Below are positions 52,458 through 62,572 of a stretch of DNA of 64,000 bases, in pieces (the stretch's first letter is position 1; every line of letters begins with the position of its first letter). Source of the stretch: Nannochloropsis salina CCMP1776 (lineage: Eukaryota > Sar > Eustigmatophyceae > Eustigmatales > Monodopsidaceae); the NCBI GenBank assembly GCA_004565275.1, contig SDOX01000006.1, positions 868,001 through 932,000 on the forward strand, given 5' to 3'. The position numbers and the translations under genes are program-made. The notes under the pieces are model-generated. The model searched no databases. It was given only the letters and a program-made list of their open reading frames with translations, and was not told the origin of the DNA.

Positions 52458-53079
52458 GGTCCTATGTATGAATTGTGTGAAGTTTGTTCACGATGTGGGA
52501 AGTTTGCAGATGACGTGTCTTCGCTAGATTTCTCTGAGAAATGTTAGAAAATATCGGACGAGCTTGACTTTTCGCCTGTGCTTCCGGTTTTGTCGAAGCT
52601 TCTGCACCAAAAAAAAGTATGCTTAGCGCCTGTCAGTGACTTCACGCGTCGCGCATGTAAGTGACGGCCCAAAATGCAACTTGGAAATTCAGGCGGGAAA
52701 GGCGAGAGCCGGAAGCACAGAGATGTGTCCCCGTCAGACTCCGAGTAATGCTTTAAAATGCCAAGTCCTGCCCCTATCTGAAACAAAGCTCTATAGATTA
52801 TCAGACAAGGCAAAAGTTTCCGCAGAGAAGTCACGTCTAGAGCTTCGTGAGCCTGGACATGCGAATAATGCCTTGTCCGATGCAAAACGAATTATGTAGG
52901 AGATCAATCGGGGGACCAGAGCATAGAGCATGACTATATGGTGCGGATTGGGATAAATCACGTATGCCAGTGACTAGAAGATAAAGCATGGAAATGTTGT
53001 GAGCAACTTTAATTCTGACCAGCTCATCAAAACTATGTTATGGCTTGCGCAATCGCAGGTTTTTATATCACTACAGGGG
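52458..53079. promoter_or_regulatory. Divergent spacer, CEP120-like / capping protein beta
   Basis: About 620 bp between divergent start codons. Frames on both strands (52544-52885 minus, 52636-52899 plus) have no recognisable domain. A missing N-terminal exon of the CEP120-like gene would be expected here or is absent. The sequence just before 53080 (ATCACTACAG) resembles a splice acceptor, so capping protein beta may have a leader exon. Confidence 0.35.
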
Positions 53080-54254
53080 ATGCGTGACGCTACAGCATCA
53101 TCACAGGAGCAGCTCAGGGCGTGCCTCAATCTTATGCGGCGACTGCCTCCCTATAAGCAACAGAAAAATCTCCAGGAGCTGCAGCTATTAGTTCCGTCAA
53201 TTGTAGGGGAGGAGCTTTTGCAGCGAGTCGACGTACCTCTGGAAGAAGGAATTGATATGAAAACGGTATGCGCTTCTTAAGCATCTGAAAGCGGGAAAAT
53301 GTGATTAACATTCCGCACGCTACATAGTGTATTTTTCTTGCGGATTCTCATTGCTACACGCATATGATCGAACAGAATCAGCCCTATTTGCTATGCGACT
53401 TCAACCGGGAAGGTTCTTCACACCGGTCGCCCTGGTCCAACCTGTATTTCCCCCCCGCGCCCTCGCCGTCCTCCCTCTTCTATCCCTCCCACTACTTGCG
53501 AAGTTTGGAAGTCAAAGCCAACGCCGCGTTCCAGATCTATCGGGAGCTCTATTATGATGGGCAAGGGGTCTCATCGGTATATCTGTGGGAACTGAGCGAT
53601 GAAGACGCGGACATTTCAGGGACGGCCGGTGCGGCCACCACGTCGGGCTCCACAGCCTCTTCACGTGTGGGATTCGCCGGGTGTTTTGCAATCAAAAGAG
53701 GAGTGCTAGGTGAGCGGTCGCGTCGACACGGTACATGGGATGCAACGCATGTCGTTGAGGTCCAGCCCTTGTGCTCGGCGGTCGGCAGAGCAGATAATTT
53801 GGCGCATTACAAATTGACGTCGACAATACAGGTGTCGTTGTTTGCCAATAGTGATGAATCAGAAGATGTATGTGCGGCATGCGTAATTACTAAATGTGTA
53901 GAAGCTGCTCATCCGGTCGTAGAAAGTACAGGGGGACACATATCTAACGTCGGGCGAATGATTGAAGATCTAGAGATTAAATTGAGGGGTGATTTGGGCG
54001 CGCTTTACCTGCAGAGAACGTGTGATATAGTTGAAAAGGTGCGAAGATCCTTAGCAATTACGAAAAGCAAAGGTGGGGGAGTATATGGGGAAAACTCTGC
54101 CGAGGGCACAAGGGCTCGCCAGCGTCCTGCAGAGGTGCATAGTGTCGGTCAAGCTTCTTTTTCCTCCGAGCACCAAAAGTCTTTGTTTGCAGCCATTGCC
54201 AGACGGAATGCAGAGCGAGAAAGAAATCATAAGGACTATGTCTACGAGGCGTAA
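53080..54254 (+). CDS. CAPZB: F-actin capping protein subunit beta
   Basis: Two exons (53080-53265, 53376-54254) give 354 residues; the 110-bp intron falls between GIDMKT and NQPYLLCDFNREG. Family blocks in order: LRACLNLMRRLPPYKQQKNL, ELQLLVPSIVGEELLQRVD, QPYLLCDFNREGSSHRSPWS, LRSLEVKANAAFQIYRELYY, GVSSVYLWEL, HVVEVQPL, AHYKLTSTIQVSLF, HISNVGRMIEDLEIKLRGDL and YLQRTCDIVEKVRRSL. With CapZ-alpha it forms the heterodimer that caps actin barbed ends, and the same dimer caps the ARP1 filament in dynactin. Compared with the usual 270-280 residues, the protein has an inserted Ser/Thr/Gly loop at about 155-175 and a 50-residue C-terminal extension beyond the actin-binding tentacle. The ATG chosen is the nearest before the conserved start. 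Confidence 0.92.
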
Positions 54255-54867
54255 TTGTGGTGGGGGGGAGTTTTGGAAGGGCACAAGTTGATTTTCAACT
54301 GTTGTGCTGGAAACTGGGCGGGGAGGTTACTAGCAAGGTCAGGGCTTGACAGCAAGAAACAAGGATGCTGCTTTTTCAGACAATCTCGCATGAGATGTGC
54401 ATGTGTTTACTCTTTTGAATTGTTAATGAATAACAGGATCAAGGCACGTCACACATCTTGTCAGTGTCTCGAATTCCGAGCGGAGTTTTCAGCTTCAAGT
54501 GCACCGTGAGTGACGACATACTGTTCTGCATGTCTCATGGTCTCGTGCTTGCTGCCTGTATTAGTTGCTTGCCCTTTACTGCTGACTCAAGACACGCTGC
54601 GAAAGCTCTCTTGCGTGATATCTTTGTCAAGCCATAAAAAAAACACTTTTTATGACTTGATTCCTTAAAATTGTACCCATACAGCTAACACCGACTTGCT
54701 GCCAAGTATTACCCCCCGAAAAAGGTGTCGCTGAGTAGAAAATACAGGACTTGCTCTTACGGCTTTGAGGTTGATATACTCGTATATTTTTTTGGTCAAC
54801 CGCTCTTATTTGTTTTGGGTGCATCGCCCCCACATTTGAAAAACAAAATAAAACAGTTCATCGTATC
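54255..54867. other. Intergenic, no gene seen
   Basis: About 0.6 kb between plus-strand genes; T- and A-rich towards its 3' end (promoter side of the next gene). No supported ORF. Confidence 0.35.
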
Positions 54868-56908
54868 ATGTGGCGTTATGGCAGAACATTAGTTTGGAAT
54901 TCGCATGCCTGCAAACGATTCCGGGGCACATTGTCCATACCGCAGAGTAAGCCTTCTTTGAAAATGCCTGCCAACCCTGTCACTTCGCAAGATCATGTAA
55001 AGTGGCCTGCTGTCAAAATTTTTGGCGGCACTCAGGCACAGCGTCAGAATGTTGCAACCCGACTGTTACAAATTCCTGAGTGGCATACCAAGCTCAAGCA
55101 TGAGGCGATCACCATCTGCCTGCTGACTGATGATCTCTTTCATGAGTCTGTGGCTACGGAAGCTTCAACCATCAATGAACAGAGCATAGATCTCCCGTCC
55201 TCTACCTCATCCTCTTCCTCGCCCTCGAGTCCCCTTGCGGAGGCCTTTTTAAAAGGCGATTTAATCGGCACAATCCTCACCATCTTTCACGTGGACGCTC
55301 AGGAGAAGCGTCATCTTATAAAGGTGCACGGCACGGACGTTGTCCGCTCCTGGGCCAAGGATACGCTCCGCCAGCATTTGGCGTCTATGGGAAGCGTCGG
55401 GGCCACAGGGCTCATCCTCGAACCAATCTTAATGGACTTGGCCTCGCAAAATTCGGACGAAACCTACGAAGATGATGCATTGCTGGCACAAGCATTAGTG
55501 AAGAAGATTTCACTAGAAACTAGCGTACTCCTGGGTACATTGATACCCGAAAGACACGCTGGCAAACTTGTCTTGCTCGTATTTCCGCGAAGAGAGACTC
55601 GGCCGTCCGAGGGGTTGCATCGAGTGGAACGTCTCCTTCTTGATTATTGCCGCAAAAACTTGATAACTTTGCAGACGTATTATCTGGCATTGGATCGAGC
55701 CTACTCCTCGGATGTGGAGGTGAGAGACCGAGAAGCTCTGCGCTTCAAGCGCGTGGTGGCTGCCCTGCCCCGGGGGTCCTTGGTGCTGGGCGAGGAAGCG
55801 GCATTGGATGTGCTCATGGAATGGACACTACAGGCGCGATGTCGCGAAGGGCTTCTTTCTCCCCAGCCAAACGCTCATGCCTGTCCCACAAGCGACGGCA
55901 GTCCTACGCATCCCCCGGTCTTAGACGTGGACATGTCGACATTCTACCTAGCTCTCGTCAATTTCTTCTACGGGCCCCCCAGCGACGTCCTGGCAGGGAG
56001 CCATCGCCTGGAAAATCTGGGTCCACAAGACACAATCCTTGTCACTGATGACGGGCACCATCCGTACGATGATGGGCATCACGGCGGGAGTCGTGATTGC
56101 TACGGCCTCAAAAGCGCCGGAATTGGAAAGGGCGGGACTTTTGGCGCGGCCGGTGTGGGAGCTGTTCCATCGATACAGGCAGTTGTGCGGGGGCAGAATG
56201 TGGCAAAAATGCTGCGAAAGCGGTTGGAGGAAAAGTTTGGCTCCGACCAATCCCCGAAGGTTGTGTGTGGAGATCTTCAAAAGCAAGAATTATCCGCGTA
56301 CAGCTTAGTAGTAATTCACTCTGGAAATCATCCAATCGAACCCAGCACATATAGACGTAGACTGGACATATGCAAGAACGCAGGTGTAGCTGTCTCAACG
56401 CCTTCCCAACTCAAGACGTGGTTGCATCGACCGGCAAGTTTGGCAGCCGTCCTAAAGGTATGGCCGCGTTCCTTCAAGGCCCGTGTGCTTGGAGAAGGAG
56501 AGAATCCCGAGGACGTGCACGGAGATCGACTCCGAGAGTGTGACAAGCAAGAAGAGAACCTAGCTGGAGGAAAACAAAAAGATCATATCAACACGTTGAA
56601 GTCGCAAAAGAGAATGATTGGCACGGCGACACATGATGAAAGCCCATGGGGACATGGTTTCGCGAAATTGGGCGACAACGCTTGCAGTGAGTGCGGATCT
56701 TGGTCCTGCGGCGAATGCACCAAGGTAGGTGGTTGACAAGAAAGTGACTGTTAAAAAAATAGCGTGCATGAGAATAATCTTTGTATACTTTGAAGATCCT
56801 CCGAACTGCATTCTTCCTTTTGACATATTTTAGAAGCGCCAGCAGTATGCTGCCAGGCTTGGCAAGCAGCATCAGCATGGCTTGGGACTTGAATGGCGCG
56901 ACTTGTAA
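54868..56908 (+). CDS. Unrecognised protein with Cys-pair tail, possibly mitochondrial
   Basis: Two exons (54868-56724, 56834-56908) give 643 residues. The first 35 residues (MWRYGRTLVWNSHACKRFRG) are basic and free of acids, like a mitochondrial presequence; MPANPV at residue 32 is an alternative start. The body has alternating alpha/beta-looking stretches (VKIFGGTQAQRQNVATRLLQ; AGKLVLLVFPRRETR; TLQTYYLALDRAYSSDVEVR; KVVCGDLQKQELSAYSLVVI) interrupted by Ser-rich and Asp/His/Gly-rich inserts. Near the end, CSECGSWSCGECTKKRQQYA carries two CxxC pairs, the second running into exon 2, which suggests a small zinc or iron-sulfur knuckle. The stop at 56906-56908 overlaps a GTAAGT, so a further exon cannot be excluded. 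I do not recognise the family. It is well-conserved-looking rather than repetitive, so a real gene is likely. Confidence 0.65.
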
Positions 56909-58118
56909 GTGATCTAGCGCTCAAATTTCATCAACAATGAACAACGTGTGGGAACCGACAAGTGAGATATCAGTGTACAAAAGTGTTAATCGACGGCTGT
57001 GTATACGAATACATTGATGTACTCCAACGTAATCAAAAGACAACGTGAAACCAGATGTGACACATGCCACCGCAACTGCTTGAATATGTAAGATACCTGT
57101 AGACGCTTTCCTTTTTATGACTTGGGCTCTATGATGAGGCCGTGACTTTTTAGCGGAAGAACAGACATAACCCTGCTCTGGCTCAGCGGCTCGGATCGGT
57201 AAGAGAACGAGAAGATCAGGACCGGGCGGGAGTCGCTGTCCTCGCCTCGCTTTCCTCCACGGCCAAAGTGTGTCCCTTCTATGCGGTGACGAAGCCTGCC
57301 GCTAAGGTTTATCAGCGTAGTTACCTGGAAATATTGCAAGCGATGCTTTCTTGATGAGCACAACAAGTCTGCGTCGTGGAAGATGGCCGAGGGGGCTCTC
57401 GCCCCATGCGTACGTGGCGCGAGCAGAGCCCCAGACTGCCTGCTGTCACGCGAGACGGTGTTCCTCGTCGTCAGGCCGATCTTGAGCGCACATCACTTGT
57501 GTTCCATTCCCGTGCCCAGCGAGGACCGCGGACGAGAAAGGGTTGCTCTGGTCTTTTATGATGGGGAGGATGTTTGACTATGGCACGTAAGTGCACAAAG
57601 GTAGGGAGATGGTCTATGGGCACGGCAAGCCGTACCACATATTCGACAGGATGGGCTTCGGGGGACAAGCGACACGACGGGCATACGTCGGCTCCAAGGC
57701 GTCGCCTGTCGTATCGCGCACTTTGACTAATGGGTGGGCATAACGGCCTACAAATTACTTATATAGCGAGCAGGTATTGCACCAAGCAAGTTTAGACCAT
57801 CACACGTCTCACCTCAAGGTTGTCACGTGCTGGACAGGGTACACTCGAAAATGCCTTTCACATGTCGACAACTGGCTTGTTTCCAACACCTGGCTCTACA
57901 ATTGTTTTTAAAGCATAATTTCTAGCATTTGAGATCCCAGTGCGTGAGTGAGTTTTTGACAATGTGCAGATTTACTCAAGAGGTTCGCTCTATGCTCCTG
58001 CACTTGAGCAAGCAGGCGACTTCGCATAGGCACGTGCTGGGAGGCGCAGATTTTCTCATTTCTCCTCTCTACGTCCCCTCTCGAGGTTAGCCGGTAGCCA
58101 CACACTCTTCTATTCATC
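56909..58118. other. Intergenic with weak coding-like patches
   Basis: About 1.2 kb. A plus frame at 57383-57577, followed after a GTAAGT donor near 57590 by an open stretch 57610-57727 (GREMVYGHGKPYHIFDRMGF), could be parts of a small gene, but frames and phases do not fit convincingly. A minus frame at 57115-57366 is similarly unsupported. No gene called. Confidence 0.3.
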
Positions 58119-59252
58119 ATGAAGTGGATCCTACGAGAGGGGGTAGACTTCCAGCCCGAAGGCCCCAACAGTCGGGGCTCCACCTTCACGCAGCTTTTCC
58201 AAGTAATCCCGGCCATCGAGCCATTCTACATGGAGTGGGAGAAGAAGTACGACTCCTCTCCCGTTTATGAATGGATGAAAAGCGTGCCTTGGGTCCCCAT
58301 TGCCGGCGTGATCCTCTACGTGGTCGGGATCTTCGGAGGGCAGGCGCTCATGAAGAATCGCAAGCCCTTCGACCTAAAATGGCCCCTGGCTTACTGGAAC
58401 CTGGCGCTCTCCCTCTTTTCCATCATGGGCATGGTCCGAGTCGTCCCCCACCTTATCTACCTAACTGCCACCAAAGGTTTGGGAGTGGTCGCCTGCGGGG
58501 CTCCGGAGCCGCTTTACGGCAATGCGGCCGTGGGTTTCTGGGTCCAAGCTTTCATCCTCTCCAAGCTCGCGGAGCTCATTGATACGGCTTTCATCGTCCT
58601 GCGCAAGAAACCCCTTCAGTTCCTGCACTGGTACGTCGGAATGGAGTCCCTTCGATTAATTGGTGGGGTAGAGAATGCGGAGGATGTCCGAGCGAAGCCC
58701 TTGGCCAGGAGACTCGCAACTAATACTCGGTCTTTCCATGTTCAGGTACCACCATGTCACTGTGCTCCTCTTCACCTGGTTTTGCTACACACACGAGAAC
58801 CCGGGCATCATTTTTGTGGCCATGAATTATTCGGTGCACGCCATCATGTATGGCTACTACTTTCTGGTACGGGCTATTACCATTTCCTCATGTATCGCCC
58901 CACCGGACTTATGACATTCCGGACCTGACCTCTCCGTCTCTCTCACCCCCCTCCGCAACACAACGAGCAGATGGCCATCAGGGTCCGACCGTCCTGGCTC
59001 AAGCCCCAATTTATCACCCTCATGCAGATTTCGCAGATGGTGGTGGGAGTAGCCACTGCGGCCTTTTACATCATGAAGATCCGCGCCGGAGAAGAATGTG
59101 CGGTGGATCAGGACCTGCTTGTGGCATGCGGTATTATGTACTCGACTTACTTATATTTATTCTGTGAATTTGCCGTACGGAGGTTTATTCTGGGCCCGAA
59201 GAAAGAGACAGCCCCTGGCAAGGCAGGGGCCAGCAAGATGAAAGCCCAGTAG
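58119..59252 (+). CDS. ELOVL6-like fatty acid elongase (3-ketoacyl-CoA synthase)
   Basis: Three exons (58119-58630, 58746-58866, 58971-59252) give 304 residues. The first intron splits the Trp codon inside the catalytic histidine box, so LHW joins YHHVTVLLFTW; the second joins GYYFL to MAIRVRPSWLK. Hallmarks in order: the N-terminal lumenal part, KLAELIDTAFIVLRKKPLQF (the KxxExxDT motif), the LHWYHH box, MNYSVHAIMYGYYFL, and ITLMQISQMVVGV. Seven membrane helices are expected in the ER. The enzyme condenses malonyl-CoA with acyl-CoA, the first and selective step of fatty-acid elongation. The HWYHHVTVLL and MNYSVHAIMYGYY wording is closest to ELOVL3/6, which act on saturated and monounsaturated C12-C18 chains, rather than the HVYHH of PUFA elongases. 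The Lys-rich C-terminus (ASKMKAQ) may serve in ER retention. Confidence 0.92.
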
Positions 59253-60141
59253 GTGGGGTACGGGCGTCGAAAGCGAGTCGAAGGGAGGACGATGCGCTTG
59301 TTTTCAGGGCGATCGTGAAGTGAGGTGGGGGGACACGGAAGCTGAGCGGAGAAAGTTGAAAAGCTCATATGTCTTTCGTGGGTACGACGGCGCCTGTAAG
59401 CTATGAGTGGCGGATGGTATGTCTGTAAGAAGTAGGGGGTTAGAATAGCAAAACAATTGAGAGGTGGAAAGGAAAGGGGGCGGATGACTGGATGAAGGGC
59501 GGGAGGTTATTCAAAGGCGGGGCACAGATCACAGAGACCAAGCTGTGGTGCCCGGGAGCCGATGTGGTGGGCCCACAGTCCCCGGCTGGGGAAACCGCCC
59601 GGACAGACAACGCAGTCCACTGCCTAGCACATGGTGAAGGGTGGAGCCCGGTCATGAGACGAGTCAAGACGGCGATCATCAAGGTTCGGAAAGTAACCCA
59701 CAAAGTCCGTCCCCCCTCTATACTTCCTAGCTCTTGTGATTCGTCTCGAGTAATCATAGAAAAGAAACAAAAAACATTTTTGCACCTGCGGATGCGCGAG
59801 GTATCTGCCCTCAAACGTTTTTAATTCCAAAATTTATGGCATATGCTTGACGTGAAATTCATAGCCATCTTGAGCTCACACAACTTTGGTCCTCCACAGC
59901 GAGCAAGTCACTCCGGTCCTCAACACCAAAGTGCGAAAAAAAAAATTGTCACTTTGTAGCGCTAAAGCCCCCAGGAAACGGTGAGAAAGGGTGCGAGGAG
60001 AGCCACAGGCCCACCTCCTCTTCCCACGAACATTGTTGCAGCAAACGTGCCCATCCACGCATAATCCGCGCAAGGCGCTGTGTCGTTCTGTCCGTACAAT
60101 ACTCCACATTTTCTCCGCACCTCTTCCGGGTCGTACAACCC
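59253..60141. other. Intergenic between convergent genes
   Basis: About 0.9 kb between the 3' ends of the elongase and the C2/hairpin gene. Frames at 59440-59830 on both strands are not protein-like. No gene seen. Confidence 0.35.
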
Positions 60142-61604
60142 TCACTCACTGGTCAGTACCTTCTTAACCGTCTCGTATCGGAGCAGCCTCTCGACCAGCG
60201 GCCCTATCACCTTGGACTGCACAGGCTTGGTGCACACCAACACCCACATAAAACTCGTCAGGACAGGCAGCGCCAAAAAGGAGCAGAAGAAGAACCCCCC
60301 TAGCAAGATGAGGGTGACCGGGAGGAACAGGATCGCCGGCACCGCGAGGAAAAAAACCCCCGAGGCCAGGACCGCCGCCAGCACGGCGCCTGTTACCCTC
60401 TTCTGAGTCCGGCCCATGTCCTCTATCTTTCGAGAGACGGTGGAACCAATCCCACTTGTCAACGCCATCGCTCTCTCCAACGCAGGCTCTAAAGGGCGCG
60501 TAAATTCCTGAGTCTTCAGGACTCCCCGCTGTCGTAGTTGCATAAATATATCACACGTATGAGAAGGGAGAAAAGGAACAAAGGAGGGTCGCGGGCAACT
60601 TGCACCGGTACACTGACTCTTACTCTGTCCGCATTACCTCCCTCTCCATCCCCCTCCCCCGATATCATATAACTCTATCTCAAGTGTTAGAGCCGACGTC
60701 CGCATTCATCCCCCCCCTTTCCTGTTCGGTTGACTTATATAGCATGATGTGTGGCAAACAGCGCTATCTTCTTACGCACCTGTAGGAGGCGGACAGCGGG
60801 GCGGTACTGGACTTCCGTCTTCGTCCAGTGGATGTGGAAGTTCAATTCACCGGCATAAATGCCCTCTTTCGTTGCAATAGGTAGCCAGCGATCTTGGGGG
60901 GCCGCATTGCCGGTCGTCCATAAATTGGATCCGGGGCATGCCACGCCCAAGACTTCGTCCGTCTTCCCGGAGCGATAGACAATGGTGATGGATATCTTGG
61001 ACGAAGGGGGGTAAGGCACTTTGTCGAAGGTGACTTCCTCATGCCAGGCAGGGGCGATGTCATTCACCTGGGTCATGAATAACACATATTTAGGCATCTA
61101 AATTCACAGTTAATCTTTTCATACAATATGCCTTGTCCTGTCCTCATGCCATCCTCTAAACACCGACCTTAACAGAGCTCTCTTCCCGTTTTCCTTCAAA
61201 TGTGAAAACGACCAGGCAGTTACTCATGCCTAGGATTTCAGGGCCCTGTTATTGTATTGATTGTGTCAGAAATAGCAAGCTTTTTCAAGACACCATGCTC
61301 GCGAATGAAGTGCATGATTTGACGAACAAACGAGGTTCTCCAAGGGAACGGCTTCCGTCGTAACAAGTTGAATATGATCACCTTTAAAATTTTGCCAGTT
61401 GAATAAGCACTTTCGTAAGAAGAAGAAGATAATCACATAGAGAATTTCACAAGCGGTCAAAAAGTGTGTCCGCGTGTCCTTCCTTCGTCTCCTCAATTTT
61501 CCCCCTCATTGGGTGCATCTGCAAAGCGTCAGCCAAGTACACACCTTGAGGTTGCGCGCACGGTTGAGACGGACTCGCAGACGACCCATCGTACTTCTCG
61601 GCAT
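60142..61604 (-). CDS. C2-domain protein with C-terminal hydrophobic hairpin
   Basis: Four exons on the minus strand, read 61604-61545, 61245-61168, 61097-60780 and 60528-60142, give 280 residues with all junctions in phase 0. Exons 1-3 assemble a C2 domain (MGRLRVRLNRARNLKGPEIL; NCLVVFTFEGKREESSV; FMTQVNDIAPAWHEEVTF; SKISITIVYRSGKTDEVLGV; GELNFHIHW). The first Ca2+-binding Asp residues are not evident, so Ca2+-independent lipid binding is likely. After a basic linker and helix (TRPLEPALERAMALTSGIGS), residues about 195-250 form one long hydrophobic stretch with two Pro near its middle (AVLAAVLASGVFFLAVPAIL then LPVTLILLGGFFF), like a membrane or lipid-droplet hairpin. The 61168 donor is GTCGGT, weaker than the others. 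The family is not recognised; a lipid-droplet or ER-contact protein is an inference from the architecture. Confidence 0.68.
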
Positions 61605-62572
61605 GCTGGCTTGCTGAGGGTTGGCGGATTGGAGTCTGCCGGTAAGAGGACTCATTGACCTGTGAAGGACGAGGAGTAAGGGCCGGAGTCGGAACAAGTG
61701 ATAAAATATTTTTTTGTGGGCGAGTTCAGCCCCACACGCTCGACACACCCACGATGGTCTGGTCGCATGGATAAAAAGGAACACGCCATTTGAAACCAGT
61801 ACGCTTCCCGTCTATGGTGCGGTCATGTCAGTGCCCTGGGGGTGATGACGAGACCGAGGCTCCCACCGGGGTCTATCAGCGAGGGAGACGACAACGCTTT
61901 AAGAAATGCCTATTCCCAGACTTAAGCGAGCAAGCGAGTGCTGTCGGGGAAAGATGGCTGTTGTCGCCGTCCTCTTTAAGAGCTCTAAAAGGTATTAAAG
62001 TGCACGCATGTAGCATTTTAATTTCAAAATCCGTGATTGCCACGATTTCGTGTGAACGCCCTGCTGGGTCACAAGCTTTCTTGCTTGCACGGGCGGGCTA
62101 GCGATGTGAATCGCTATTATCCCAGATAATCCTAGTTGTATTAAACATGGCTTCAAAGAGACCGCATCACCACCAGCGCGCCCCTTCAGGCAGATTATAT
62201 CGCAGACGTAGAGCATGACGTTAGAATGGACTGGCGGTTGTGGCAACGTGAGACGAGCAGGAGAGATTGCTGTCGAAGTATTTATCTGTCGAATAAAGTA
62301 TCGTCTCTTAACCTTCTTCCGAACGGACATCGCGGGACAAATTTTCTTAAACTCCCTGAAAGTTCTCAACCAGCCTCAAATTGTTGTGGTGCTTTCTGGT
62401 GATGCTGCTTTGGAGAAATGACAGTATCACGCCCTCCGCATGGGGGCATGAGTCGATCAGATGGATGTGAGACGCTTTGTTTAACTGATTGTCGCACAGC
62501 CCTAGTGGTGGTATACAGCAGCGATATCTTCAATCTTTTTACGTTTTCCTCCGTATTTGCACAGGACTCCAC
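61605..62572. promoter_or_regulatory. Divergent spacer, C2/hairpin gene / amino-acid permease
   Basis: About 0.97 kb between divergent starts. The C2 gene frame is open further up (to 61784) but that part is basic and unlike protein, so it is treated as 5' UTR. No other gene recognised. Confidence 0.35.
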
